Source: Pseudorhodoferax sp. Leaf267 (GTDB lineage Bacteria > Pseudomonadota > Gammaproteobacteria > Burkholderiales > Burkholderiaceae_C). From it: a stretch of DNA of 64,000 nucleotides. This document shows positions 36,311 to 46,721 of this stretch, piece after piece. Where the stretch lies: assembly GCF_001422405.1 (NCBI RefSeq), contig NZ_LMMV01000012.1, positions 536,830 through 600,829 on the forward strand. The letters are read 5' to 3'. The translations under genes and the position numbers were made by a program. Position 1 is the stretch's first letter. Each line of letters begins with the position of its first letter. A model generated the notes under the pieces. The model made no database searches, was not told where the DNA came from, and saw only the letters and a list, made by a program, of their open reading frames with translations.

Positions 36311-37912
36311 TTGCGACGCTGGACACGAAAGCTATGCGCCGGGCTGGCGCTGTGGGGGGCGGCCATGCTGCCGGCCCACGCACTGACGGATGCGCAGGCC
36401 CATGCGATGGCGGCCGGCGAAGCCGAGACGCGCATCGAGGCCATCGCCAAGGCCGTGACGGCCGCGGTGGAGCAGGCCGACGAGAAGACCGCCGCCTTCC
36501 TGCAGGCGCTGTCGGACGACGCGGTCAAGACCACGGCGGACAAGGCCATCGTGCTCAAGGACGACAAGGGCTATGACCCCGTGACCGGTGCCGAAGTGAA
36601 GGTGCCCGACGACGCCGAAGACGTCATCAACAACAACCTGATGCGCAGCGAGCTCGAAGTCGCGCTGGCCGCGCTGCAGATCGTGAACCCCGACGAGCAG
36701 GTGCGCGGCGACGCCGTGAACGCACTGCTGAAGGCGCCATCCGAGGCGCGCCTGCCGCTCATCGAGAAAGCCCTGGCTGCCGAGAAGAACGCCGCGATCC
36801 GCGCCAAGCTGGAACTTGCCCGCTCGGCCTCGCAGCTCGGCAGCGCCGACCCGGCCAAGCGCCTGATCGCTGCCAAGGCCCTGGCCGACAGCAAGACGCC
36901 CGACACCAAGCTGCTGCTCAACGAGCGCATGGCCGAGGAAGAGGACGCGGCCGTCAAGAAGCAGCTCGAGGCCTCGATCAGGAGCATCGACGAAGGCCTG
37001 GTCTGGGGCGAGCGCCTGGGCCAGGCGTTCACGGGCATCAGCCTGGGCAGCATCCTGCTGCTGGTGGCGCTGGGCCTGGCCATCACCTACGGGCTGATGG
37101 GCGTGATCAACATGGCGCATGGCGAGCTCATGATGATCGGCGCCTACGCCACCTACCTCATGCAGGGCGTGTTCCAGCGCTGGCTGCCCGAGTCGGCGTT
37201 CGGCTGGTACCTGGTGGCTGCGATCCCGGTGTCGTTCCTCGCGTCGGCCCTGGTGGGCGCGGCGCTGGAGCGCAGCGTGATCCGCTTCCTGTACGGCCGC
37301 CCGCTCGAAACACTGCTGGCCACCTGGGGCATCAGCCTGATGCTGATGCAGCTGGTGCGCAACCTGTTCGGCGCGCAGAACGTCGGCGTGGAAAACCCCG
37401 CCTGGATGAGCGGCGGCATCCAGCTGCTGCCCAATTTGATGCTGCCCTGGAACCGCGTGCTCATCATCCTGTTCGCGGCCCTGGTGCTGGCCGGCGTGGC
37501 CTTCCTGATCGGCAAGACGCGGCTGGGCCTGTTCGTGCGCGGCGTCACGCAGAACCGGCCCATCGCCTCCTGCATGGGCGTGAATACGGCGCGCATCGAC
37601 ACCTATGCGTTCGCGCTGGGCTCGGGCATCGCCGGGCTGGCCGGCTGCGCGCTGAGCCAGGTCGGCAACGTGGGGCCCGACCTGGGCCAGAGCTACATCG
37701 TCGACTCGTTCATGGTCGTGGTGGTCGGCGGCGTGGGCCAGCTGGCCGGCACCGTGTACGCGGCCATGGGCCTCGGAATCCTGAACAAACTGTTCGAAGG
37801 CTGGGCCGGCGCCGTGCTGGCCAAGATCGCGGTGCTCGTGTTGATCATCGTCTTCATCCAGAAGCGCCCGCAGGGCATCTTCGCGATGAAGGGCCGCAGC
37901 GCGGAGGCATGA
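36311..37912 (+). CDS. urtB: Urea ABC transporter permease UrtB
   Basis: A 533-residue protein. A signal peptide (RRWTRKLCAGLALWGAAMLPAHA) is followed by a helical, HEAT-like exported region of about 200 residues (repeated NALLKAPSEARLPLIEKAL-type helices), which is the known UrtB extension. The LivH-type permease follows (about 235-530): GLAITYGLMGVINMAHGELMM and GRPLETLLATWGISLMLMQ. TTG 36311 is chosen from a GGGAG site and the signal peptide right behind it; upstream frame is repeat sequence. Confidence 0.93.
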   Translation: MRRWTRKLCAGLALWGAAMLPAHALTDAQAHAMAAGEAETRIEAIAKAVTAAVEQADEKTAAFLQALSDDAVKTTADKAIVLKDDKGYDPVTGAEVKVPDDAEDVINNNLMRSELEVALAALQIVNPDEQVRGDAVNALLKAPSEARLPLIEKALAAEKNAAIRAKLELARSASQLGSADPAKRLIAAKALADSKTPDTKLLLNERMAEEEDAAVKKQLEASIRSIDEGLVWGERLGQAFTGISLGSILLLVALGLAITYGLMGVINMAHGELMMIGAYATYLMQGVFQRWLPESAFGWYLVAAIPVSFLASALVGAALERSVIRFLYGRPLETLLATWGISLMLMQLVRNLFGAQNVGVENPAWMSGGIQLLPNLMLPWNRVLIILFAALVLAGVAFLIGKTRLGLFVRGVTQNRPIASCMGVNTARIDTYAFALGSGIAGLAGCALSQVGNVGPDLGQSYIVDSFMVVVVGGVGQLAGTVYAAMGLGILNKLFEGWAGAVLAKIAVLVLIIVFIQKRPQGIFAMKGRSAEA

Positions 37913-39143
37913 ACACCATGGACACATCGACTTCCTCCCTCGAAAAAGCCATGGCCGCCGAGGCCGGTGCCGAAGTGGCCGTGGCACCACCGGAGCGCAT
38001 CGAGCGGCCCGCCGGTGTCTCCGGCGCCGCGGCGCGCGCCAACCTGCCGCAGCGGCCCCCGCTGCTGAGCGGCAAGGGCTGGGCCGGCTTCCTGGTGGCG
38101 CTGATCGTGATCTGCGCCGTGGCGCCGCTCATGAACCTGGTCGTGCCCGCCGGCAGCCCGCTGCACATGAGCGACTACGCGGTTGCCCTGGTCGGCAAGA
38201 TCATGTGCTTTGCCATCGCCGCGCTGGCCATGGACCTGATCTGGGGCTACACCGGCATCCTGTCGCTGGGCCATGGGCTGTTCTTCGCGCTGGGCGGCTA
38301 CATGATGGGCATGTACCTCATGCGCCAGATCGGGCTGGACGGCAACTACAAGAGCGAGCTGCCGGACTTCATGGTCTTCCTGGACTGGAAGGAACTGCCC
38401 TGGCACTGGACCTTCAGCGGCTCCTTCGTCGCCCAGATGATCCTGGTGGTGGCGGTGCCGGGCCTGCTGGCCTTCGTGTTCGGCTTCTTCGCGTTCCGCT
38501 CGCGCATCAAGGGCGTGTACTTCTCCATCATCACGCAGGCGATGACGTTCGCGGCCATGCTGCTGTTCTTCCGCAACGAGACGGGCTTTGGCGGCAACAA
38601 CGGCTTCACCGACTTCAAGCGCATCCTCGACGTGCCGATCGCCACGCCCCACATGCGCATGATCCTGTTCGTGACCACGGGGCTGGTGCTGCTGGGCTTC
38701 TTCCTGTTCGCGCGCTGGCTGGTGCAGAGCAAGTTCGGCCGCGTGCTGCAGGCCATCCGCGACGCGGAAACGCGCGTGATGTTCTCGGGCTACAACCCGG
38801 TGGCCTACAAGCTCACCATCTGGACCATCTCGGCCATGATGTGCGGCGTGGCCGGCGCGCTGTACGTGCCGCAGGTCGGCATCATCAACCCCGGCGAGAT
38901 GAGCCCGCCCAACTCCATCGAGATCGCCATCTGGGCCGCCGTGGGCGGGCGCGCCACGCTGATCGGCCCCATTCTGGGTGCCTTCATCGTCAACGGCGCC
39001 AAGAGCTGGTTCACGGTCGCGTTCCCCGAGTACTGGCTGTACTTCCTGGGCGCGATCTTCATCGGCGTCACGCTGTGGCTGCCGCAGGGCGTGGTGGGCC
39101 TGATCCGCAAGATCGCGGCCCGTGGCAAGACGGGAGAGCGCGC

Positions 39144-39147
<4 letters not shown>
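37909..39147 (+). CDS. urtC: Urea ABC transporter permease UrtC
   Basis: A 412-residue permease with about ten helices after a 60-residue cytoplasmic start. Motifs: IAALAMDLIWGYTGILSLGHGLFFALG, GVYFSIITQAMTFAAMLLFFRNETGFGGNNG, AIRDAETRVMFSGYNPVAYK. The ATG overlaps the urtB stop by 4 bases, and its own stop overlaps urtD. Confidence 0.95.
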
Positions 39148-40016
<869 letters not shown>

Positions 40017-40027
40017 ATTTTCTTGTT

Positions 40028-40064
40028 CCCTCTCCCGCGAGCGGGAGAGGGCTAGGGTGAGGGC
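40028..40064. repeat. REP-like hairpin between urtD and urtE, family A
   Basis: CCCTCTCCCGC and GCGGGAGAGGG are perfect 11-base inverted arms around a GA loop, followed by CTAGGGTGAGGG. It occupies nearly all of the 54-base gap and could reduce urtE expression relative to urtD, or protect the upstream mRNA. Confidence 0.75.
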
Positions 40065-40070
40065 TCTTCC

Positions 40071-40763
40071 ATGCTGAATGTCAACAACGTCAACCAGTAC
40101 TACGGCGGCTCGCACATCCTGCGCGACGTGAGCCTCAAGGCCGAGCTCGGCAAGGTCACCGTGCTGCTGGGCCGCAACGGCGTGGGCAAGACCACGCTGC
40201 TCAAGTCGCTGATGGGCCTGGTGCCCATCAAGACCGGCAGCATCCAGTTCGACGGCAAGTCCATCGAGCGCACCACGCCCTACGAACGCGCGCGCGCCGG
40301 CATCGGCTTCGTGCCCCAGGGCCGCGAGATCTTCGCGCGCCTCACGGTCGAGGAAAACCTGCGCATGGGCCTGGCCTACAAGAGCGGCAGCACGCCCGTG
40401 CCGGCCGAACTGTACGAGCTGTTCCCGGTCCTGAAGCAGATGCTGAACCGCCGAGGCGGCGACCTCTCGGGCGGCCAGCAGCAGCAACTGGCCATCGCGC
40501 GCGCCCTGGCGCCCAAGCCCAAGCTCTTGATCCTGGACGAGCCCACCGAAGGCATCCAGCCCAGCATCATCAAGGACATCGGCCGCGTGATCCGCATGCT
40601 GGCCGACTGCGGCGACATGGCCATCCTGCTGGTGGAGCAGTACTACGACTTCGCCGAGGAACTGGCGGACGAGTACCTGGTGATGGAGCGTGGCGTGTTC
40701 ATCGCGCGTGGGCCGGGGAGTGAGATGCAGGAGAAGGGGATTCGGCAGCTGGTGGCGATTTGA
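40071..40763 (+). CDS. urtE: Urea ABC transporter ATP-binding protein UrtE
   Basis: A 230-residue ATPase: Walker A GRNGVGKTT, signature DLSGGQQQQLAIARAL, Walker B LLILDEPTEGIQPS, and VEQYYDFA with Gln in the H-loop position. Begins MLNVNNVNQYYGGSHILRDV, typical of UrtE. Last gene of the urea importer. The 231 bases that follow contain no gene or clear terminator. Confidence 0.95.
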   Translation: MLNVNNVNQYYGGSHILRDVSLKAELGKVTVLLGRNGVGKTTLLKSLMGLVPIKTGSIQFDGKSIERTTPYERARAGIGFVPQGREIFARLTVEENLRMGLAYKSGSTPVPAELYELFPVLKQMLNRRGGDLSGGQQQQLAIARALAPKPKLLILDEPTEGIQPSIIKDIGRVIRMLADCGDMAILLVEQYYDFAEELADEYLVMERGVFIARGPGSEMQEKGIRQLVAI

Positions 40764-40994
40764 GGGGGTGCTCTGCCAGTTCGTGTCACGGCCCGCGTTC
40801 GCGTTTGCCTGGTGACCTGAGCCGACCCGCTTCGGGATTGACCACCACGCACGCGCGATAGCGAAGGCCGACGCATGGCTGTGCAGGGCGGCTCTGCCAC
40901 ACAGCGCTAGTCATGGCCTGCGCGCCTGCTGCCGCGTTGAAGCCACACGCAACTGACGATCTGCTGTCTGTCGGCGGCGCAGGTCGTGCGTGCG

Positions 40995-42866
40995 CTACGC
41001 AGGGAGCTGCGTGCGTTCGAACGCGCGCAAGAACAGCGCGAGGTCTGCCCGCTTCTGCACCGCATAAGAGCCCTCGAAGCGAGCAATTCGAAACGTTGGC
41101 TCTGCACGCAGCATTCTTGCGGCCAAGGTGCAGGCCTCCTGCTCTCGACCGCCATGCACAAGAGCCGTGATGAGCATGCGATGCCCGGCAGTGAAGTTCG
41201 GGTTGACCTGCAACATCCGTTGCCCCCACTGCACCGCGCTGTCGAACCTTCGCCCGAGCAGGTTCGCCAGCGTCAGTGATGCACAAACATACATGTTGGC
41301 GTGCGGATCGGTCGAGCCGACTTTCAGCGCCAGACGGCTGCTCTTCAGCGCTGCTTCGGGGTGCCCGCTGTAGCACTGCGCCAAGCCCATGACACTCCAT
41401 CCAAGCATCGATGCGGGATTTTTGTGGAGAGCCCGACCCATTAGGTCCATGGCGAGTTTGCTGTCACGGAGCAAAAAGCCGGTCACATGTCCCGAGATCG
41501 TCAACGCGAGAGGATTTCCAGGATCGTGATCCAGGGCCTTGTCAATCAACCGACTGGCAGCAGCCGTATCGGCTGCGGGGTTGGGCGACATGCCCTGGCC
41601 TACCTTGAGCAAATACCACCAGGCGTGCCATGCATACGCGTCTGCGCAAGCTGGATTCAATTTGTACGCTCGGCGAAGGAAGGTCGGCGCGGACAGGAAC
41701 TCCCTCGTGGTGAGTTTCTGGATCAGGGGCATGGCTCGGACAATGCAGTCCTTGGGTTCCAGTTCGTCGAAAGGCCGTTGCACCACTCGGGCCCGCTCGG
41801 CGCCTTGGATGACTGACTGGATAACGCGTGTCACGCCGCGCACGATCTTGTCCTCCAGGCCGAACGGGTCGTCGAAGTGCCCTTCGAACGTCTCTGCCCA
41901 GATGATGCTGAGCGTTCCCGATTCGAAGATTTCCATCGTCACGCGGATGCGTCCGTCGCTGCGCCGCGCAACGCCGCTGATGCCGTACTGGGCGTCCAGA
42001 CCTTTGAGAAGCGACCAGACATCCGCGGGACTGCTGGGAGCATCGCGCAGCTCCGCCGTGGAGCAGACGCGCAGGTCATGGGCGCGCGACAGCGCAGACG
42101 TCAGTTCTGCCACGATGCTCTCGCCGATGGGTTCGAGATCTGCCCCCGCTGCGGCCGATCTGATGCGCACGATCGCAATCCGATGCTTCAGATATTCGTT
42201 GGACGCGACACACGAATTCAGTCCAGCATGGACGACTCGCCCGGGCGTGGTTCTGAGTCGAAACACGTGCACGGGACGGGCGAGATTCTTCAGCCGGTGC
42301 GGCCCCAGATCTTCGAACCGGAAGGGCAGCAAGCGCTCGGCTTCGTCGCGGACTGGTTTGGAGACCAGCACACCGCCGACCGGCGACAGGGTTTCCAGGC
42401 GGAATGCCACGTTCACGCCATGCCCTTCGAACTGCGTGCCAGCCACCAGCGGCACATCGCCCAGATGGATGCCGATCCGCAACTGGATGGAGGGCCCGGT
42501 GGAGCGTGTCGCGCTGCCCGCAAATTTCGCCTGGAGGTCAGCCGCACACTGGACCGCATGGACGGCGCTGTCGAACGTGATCAGCAGACCGTCGCCGCGC
42601 CGCTCCAGTACCGTGCCGCGGTGTTCGGACACCGAAGCCTCCAGTACTTCGCAGCGCAGCCGGTGCCAGGCTTCGAGCGTGCCCGGCTCGTCAAGTTCGA
42701 CGAGCTTGCTGTAGCCGGCGACATCGACTGCCATGATGGCGAACAGACGGCGAGGGAAACTCACAATCTTCGCAGCTGTCTCGGGAAGGTTGGCAAGCTG
42801 AGTGTTCACCTTTGCATCCCGACAGCTTGACTTTGGGCACATGGTCAACTCTTGAGGCTGGGCCAC
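40995..42866 (-). CDS. Class III nucleotidyl cyclase-domain protein with TPR repeats
   Basis: About 623 residues. A cyclase homology domain (about 40-195) carries both metal Asp (MAVDVAGYSKL; RRGDGLLITF) and the transition-state Asn/Arg (GVNVAFRLE). The residues that choose the purine are changed: the Lys of the usual V-V-K-x-x-G-D is Glu (VLERRGD), and the Asp of G-D-G-V-N is His (EGHGVN). A middle domain (about 230-330) may bind ligand. TPR-like helices fill about 370-620. Starts at GTG 42866 or ATG 42842. It could be a guanylate cyclase, an altered cyclase or inactive. Confidence 0.8.
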   Translation of the reverse strand: MAQPQELTMCPKSSCRDAKVNTQLANLPETAAKIVSFPRRLFAIMAVDVAGYSKLVELDEPGTLEAWHRLRCEVLEASVSEHRGTVLERRGDGLLITFDSAVHAVQCAADLQAKFAGSATRSTGPSIQLRIGIHLGDVPLVAGTQFEGHGVNVAFRLETLSPVGGVLVSKPVRDEAERLLPFRFEDLGPHRLKNLARPVHVFRLRTTPGRVVHAGLNSCVASNEYLKHRIAIVRIRSAAAGADLEPIGESIVAELTSALSRAHDLRVCSTAELRDAPSSPADVWSLLKGLDAQYGISGVARRSDGRIRVTMEIFESGTLSIIWAETFEGHFDDPFGLEDKIVRGVTRVIQSVIQGAERARVVQRPFDELEPKDCIVRAMPLIQKLTTREFLSAPTFLRRAYKLNPACADAYAWHAWWYLLKVGQGMSPNPAADTAAASRLIDKALDHDPGNPLALTISGHVTGFLLRDSKLAMDLMGRALHKNPASMLGWSVMGLAQCYSGHPEAALKSSRLALKVGSTDPHANMYVCASLTLANLLGRRFDSAVQWGQRMLQVNPNFTAGHRMLITALVHGGREQEACTLAARMLRAEPTFRIARFEGSYAVQKRADLALFLRAFERTQLPA

Positions 42867-42917
42867 GGCTTCAAATTCGTCGCCAGGTTGGTTGGCCGGT
42901 GGCGCTGAGCCGTGGAT

Positions 42918-43586
42918 CTACACCGGATCGTCGAGCAATTCCTGACGAGCCCGCAGCATGATCTTCGCGATGGCTGGGCATTGCCCAGAATCCGAGATGA
43001 TCGGCCAAGCTTGACTGGCGAGGTCTTTACCAGCAGTCGTGTCACTTTCGTAGTGCACCCCCGCGACCTGCCTGTTGAAGGCGATCTCCTGTGCTACAGC
43101 GAATATTGCCTTCTGCGCATTCGGAAATAGAGAGGTCAAACCATGCGCGATCAGGTGGGACTGCAATGAATGGCCGCTCGGGTAAGCAGGATGCCCGGGC
43201 ACGGGGATGACGGGCGCAACGCTGGAATCGACGCTGTCGGGACGAGGGCGTTCAAACACGTCCTTGTAGTACATGACGAGGTACCGACCAAGTTCCTTGA
43301 GCATGGTCGCCAGTTCATGAACGTTCGTGTGTCGATCTTTCGTGAACGGGACTACGGCTTGAAAAGGAGAAATGATGTCGGTGGCTTGCGCCTTGATGGC
43401 ATCTAGCCTCGCTGCCCGTTGGGCAAAGAGGCCTTTCATATCGGCAATTTCGGCGCGGGTGTTGTATTTGCGTGGATCAGGCAACCGAAATTTCGTGAAG
43501 CCCGCATTCGCTACAAATTGCGAGATGCACAGCCAACGGTATGGTTCCGCTGCCCACGGATATTCTGCGCTTTCGTTCATCGTCAT
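42918..43586 (-). CDS. PAP2 / vanadium-haloperoxidase-like phosphatase
   Basis: A 222-residue protein with the three PAP2 signatures: KDVFERPRP, PAYPSGHSLQSHL and NRQVAGVHYESD. They are arranged as in soluble vanadium haloperoxidases and class A acid phosphatases. No signal peptide or membrane helix is evident. ATG 43586 follows a strong GAGGAGG site, so a longer upstream frame is rejected. Activity (phosphatase or haloperoxidase) cannot be told apart here. Confidence 0.8.
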   Translation of the reverse strand: MTMNESAEYPWAAEPYRWLCISQFVANAGFTKFRLPDPRKYNTRAEIADMKGLFAQRAARLDAIKAQATDIISPFQAVVPFTKDRHTNVHELATMLKELGRYLVMYYKDVFERPRPDSVDSSVAPVIPVPGHPAYPSGHSLQSHLIAHGLTSLFPNAQKAIFAVAQEIAFNRQVAGVHYESDTTAGKDLASQAWPIISDSGQCPAIAKIMLRARQELLDDPV

Positions 43587-43889
43587 GACATCCTCCTCGA
43601 AATTGAACACGGCCCGTCCGCTTTGCGCCAGAGCACAGCCGCGACGGATCGTCCGCCCCCACACGTGTGTCGTCATCATCCGATTTGATGACCAGGTCGC
43701 TGGGTACGGCGTCCAGCCGATCGCACGGCGAGTTTTGAGAAGCCGCAGGCCGCCGGCTTGCGCATGCCCAGTCGAAGGTTGCCGGCACGTTCGTTTCGTA
43801 ACGAGGCCACGGATGCGCCCCGCAGAGCGATGCAGGAAAAGCCATCGTGCAGTCGCTGGCGATCTCACGGCGGCGGTCGCGCCAGCCCT
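43587..43889. other. 303-base stretch without a recognisable gene
   Basis: Both neighbours read leftward. The part next to 43586 must hold the promoter of the PAP2-like gene. Base composition is lower in GC than the flanks. I see no RNA gene, repeat or convincing open frame. Confidence 0.5.
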
Positions 43890-45698
43890 TTACGCCACCG
43901 AAAACGCAACCCGGAACAACGCTCTCGCCACCGGATCGAGCGCGGCTGCGCTGCCGATGCGCAGCACCGCGAGCACCGGCTCTGCCGTCGACGCATTCGG
44001 CGAACTGCCAGGCAAGCCAGCCCAGGCGGCATCGGCCACCGCCCGCAGGGCCGCCATGTCCGTCGTGCCGTCGCACAGCACGACGACCCGGTCCAGCGGC
44101 ACCTGCCAGACCAGGTGCGTCAGCTCGAACGCGCAGCCCAGGTTGTCGCGCTGGAAGCCGCGCAGGTCGAGCAGCACGGCGTCCGATCCCTGCGCCAGCT
44201 GCATCACCGCCAACGACCACGTGTCGGCGTAGCAGAACACCTCGTTCACCGGGAACCGCAGGTCGCCTTCGAGCCGCGTCCGAAGCCGGGACAAACGGCG
44301 TTCAACGTCCGTGGCCGAGCGCAGGAACTCGGCGTCGACCCGCTGCAGCAGGAAGCACTCCAGCATCCAGGAGCCGAGCGTGCGGGTCGCCAGGTCGGTC
44401 CCGGCGATGAGGTCCACGCGGCCGATGCGTCGCCACGTGTCGTCCAAGGTGTCCATCACGCGCTCGCTCCTGTTCGTGTTGCCGAACACCCGAAGGAACA
44501 GCAGTCGCTTGGGCGCATGGCTTTGTTGCGACATGCGGGCCCGGCGCAGCAAGCCGAACAGCAAGGCAGCGTAAGCCACCATGGCGACCCAGGCCGCGAC
44601 GCGTGAGCTCGGCTCCAGCAGCCACATGGCATAGAGCGCCAGCACAGCCCAGCACAGATGGAACTGCAGTGCCTGTGTCGACATCCAGCCTCGGCCTTCG
44701 GTGGCCACGGTCGTCTTGAACAGGAGCCAGACCACGAAGCACTGCAAAACGGCGCTGGGCAGGGCGTTGGCGAGTGGCCCGAGCGGGAAGCCGGGTTGTG
44801 TCCAGTTGTCGATGGCGGCTCCGGCGATGCCGATGGCCGCCAGTGCCCCGATGGCTTCGGGCTTGCGATGGCCGCGCATGATGCGCAGAAAAAGCCAGGC
44901 GCCCAGCGGCACCACAGCCAGGCCCAGACCGTACATGACGGGGGCCGGCCAGCGCATGTCGGTCCTGGGCTTGAGCTGATCCAGGTCGGGCGGAAGGATG
45001 CCGGCGCCCATCGCCCACATGACGGCAGCGCCTCCGACCGCCAGGAACAGCAGCACCGGCACCACGGCGACGACCAGCGCCCGCAAGCGCGCCTGCATCA
45101 GCAGCAGCACGGCGACGGCCGGTGGCAGGTACAGGCTGGCGAGCGACGCGGCTGCGCCCAGCGCCCGCGGGACATCACCGAAGTGCCAGGCCAGCGCCCC
45201 CACCGACACGAGGAGGACCACGCCATAGGCCGCCGCGGCCCGCAGCCGGCTGCGCCATGAGCGGGCCACTGCGCTGACCAACACGACCGCGCCGGGCAGC
45301 GCCGCCCACAGGGCCCACAGCCACAGGCTGGTGGCGTGCGCGTTGGCCGGGACCGAGAGCACCTGAAGCGCCACCATCGCAGCCCAGAACATGCCGCCGG
45401 CCAGCAGGAAGCAACGCTCGTAGCGGCGCGTGGCGTGCAGCGCGTGTTCAAACGCGATCGCGGCTTCGCCCTGCAGCGTGGGGTGGTCGTCAGCGGCCAG
45501 CGTCTCGATGCGCAGCAGGGGCCGCGTGTCGGCGCGAAGCGGCTGCACAGGAGCCGGTGCGGGGACCGCAACCGAGGCGCCGCGTCGCATCATCGAGGCC
45601 TGGACGGCTCGCCGGTAGCGCCGGCCCAGCAGCGTGACGGCGGCCAACATCGTTGCCGGCAAGCCGAGCAGGTAGAGCCAGAGTGTCCAGTCGGTCAT
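43890..45698 (-). CDS. Polytopic membrane protein with C-terminal Rossmann/TIR-like domain
   Basis: About 602 residues, function unknown. One helix at the start, then a cytoplasmic stretch, then about nine helices between residues 100 and 400. The soluble C-terminus (about 415-600) alternates strands and helices: KRLLFLRVFG, RVDLIAGTDLATR, SDAVLLDLRGFQRDNLGCAFELTHLV, DRVVVLCDG. This resembles TIR- or SLOG-type folds that bind nucleotides, but no catalytic residue is clear. ATG 45698 chosen because the first helix starts there. It stands alone, so context gives no role. Confidence 0.65.
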   Translation of the reverse strand: MTDWTLWLYLLGLPATMLAAVTLLGRRYRRAVQASMMRRGASVAVPAPAPVQPLRADTRPLLRIETLAADDHPTLQGEAAIAFEHALHATRRYERCFLLAGGMFWAAMVALQVLSVPANAHATSLWLWALWAALPGAVVLVSAVARSWRSRLRAAAAYGVVLLVSVGALAWHFGDVPRALGAAASLASLYLPPAVAVLLLMQARLRALVVAVVPVLLFLAVGGAAVMWAMGAGILPPDLDQLKPRTDMRWPAPVMYGLGLAVVPLGAWLFLRIMRGHRKPEAIGALAAIGIAGAAIDNWTQPGFPLGPLANALPSAVLQCFVVWLLFKTTVATEGRGWMSTQALQFHLCWAVLALYAMWLLEPSSRVAAWVAMVAYAALLFGLLRRARMSQQSHAPKRLLFLRVFGNTNRSERVMDTLDDTWRRIGRVDLIAGTDLATRTLGSWMLECFLLQRVDAEFLRSATDVERRLSRLRTRLEGDLRFPVNEVFCYADTWSLAVMQLAQGSDAVLLDLRGFQRDNLGCAFELTHLVWQVPLDRVVVLCDGTTDMAALRAVADAAWAGLPGSSPNASTAEPVLAVLRIGSAAALDPVARALFRVAFSVA

Positions 45699-45926
45699 GG
45701 TATGGCTCAGAGTAGCCACACTGACGGCCGTTTGGGTATGCGCTTGGCAACCGTCGCCGTGCAGGTATTGTCCGGCGCCGCATGCCTGGCCGTGGCAACT
45801 CGCCACGGGTGCATCTTTGCCGAAATGGCAACCCGGTACCTGGGGCCGACGCAGGGATCGATCAGGTCAGATGATCGCGGATGACGACCTGGGCCGGCGC
45901 GTTGAACTCTTCTACGGCAAGTCAGT

Positions 45927-46326
45927 TCAGGGCGCGACAACCGACAGACGCGCGACGTAGCTCTTGTACGGCTTCGGGTCCCGCGTCAGCACGCTCAGGT
46001 TTGCCACGGCGGCATGCGCGCCAATGAAGAAGTCCGGCAGCGGCTTCTGTCTCGATCCGCCCTGGCGCCGGTACACCCCATACGCCGCAGCGACCAGTGA
46101 CGCGGACTTCCAGGGCGCAGCGTCTCGTACACATCGAACAGCGTGTGCCATGCGCCGAGGCCAGGGATCAGCAGTTTTGTGTAGATGACGATGTTGATGT
46201 GCAGTGGCGATCGCTCGCTGCATGCCTGCATTGCTCCACGGCCCCAGTCGTGCCACGGGCTGTTGGTATCGATGCAGTCGATCCAGATGTTCGCATCGAC
46301 CAGCGTGCCGGCCGTGCCGTCGTAAC
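45927..46326 (-). pseudogene. vapC: vapC-like PIN-domain toxin, frameshifted
   Basis: One frame carries the start of a PIN domain (TLVDANIWIDCIDTNSPWHD, then NIVIYTKLLIPG). The end lies in another frame (SLVAAAYGVYRRQGGSR, then PDFFIGAHAAVANLSVLTRDP). The join is near the ETLRP/PWKSA region, so a frameshift breaks the gene, and the segment between looks shorter than usual. Metal-site acids (VDAN, PDFFIGAH) are still readable. No start codon joins the parts. A sequencing error could also produce this. Confidence 0.75.
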
Positions 46327-46339
46327 GGGCCAGGCTAGC

Positions 46340-46496
46340 GGCGGCCACGGCGTACGGGGGCCTTGCGGGGGCTCGTCGCCCCTGATGAACTGCATGATCT
46401 CGTCGGCGCCGAGGCCACCTCGCTGCCTGGCGTAACGCCCGCGGCTGTCCGGATGTGCTTGGGGATGGTGACCTGTCTCTTCTCGGTAACGAGCAT
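46340..46496 (-). pseudogene. vapB: vapB-like AbrB-type antitoxin, disrupted
   Basis: From ATG 46496 the frame reads MLVTEKRQVTIPKHIRTAAG and VTPGSEV, a clear SpoVT/AbrB N-terminus. It then shifts, and the usual tail appears in another frame as GADEIMQFIRGDEP. The middle of the antitoxin seems deleted. It lies directly upstream of the broken toxin gene. Confidence 0.7.
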
Positions 46497-46683
46497 GGCG
46501 GCCTCGCAAATAGGAATTGAAAGTAGGAATCTTGGCGCCGCTGCACACCAGTGCGGTGCCGCTGGCGGCACTCGCGAATGAATGGGGTCTGCGAACAGCG
46601 CAGCGTTCCAGCGTGCGTTCAAAGGCTGGACCGGCAGTGCGCCGGGGGCCTACCGGCGCGGCGGTGCGTGACCGCGGCCGGTG

Positions 46684-46710
46684 GGTGCTGCCATCATGGA
46701 CGGCAGCACC
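46684..46710 (-). terminator. Hairpin terminator of the HU-like gene
   Basis: GGTGCTGCC and GGCAGCACC are perfect 9-base arms with a 9-base loop, ending 11 bases beyond the stop of the HU-like gene. There is no strong T-run, as is common in such GC-rich genomes. Confidence 0.6.
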
Positions 46711-46721
46711 GGGGGCGGGCG

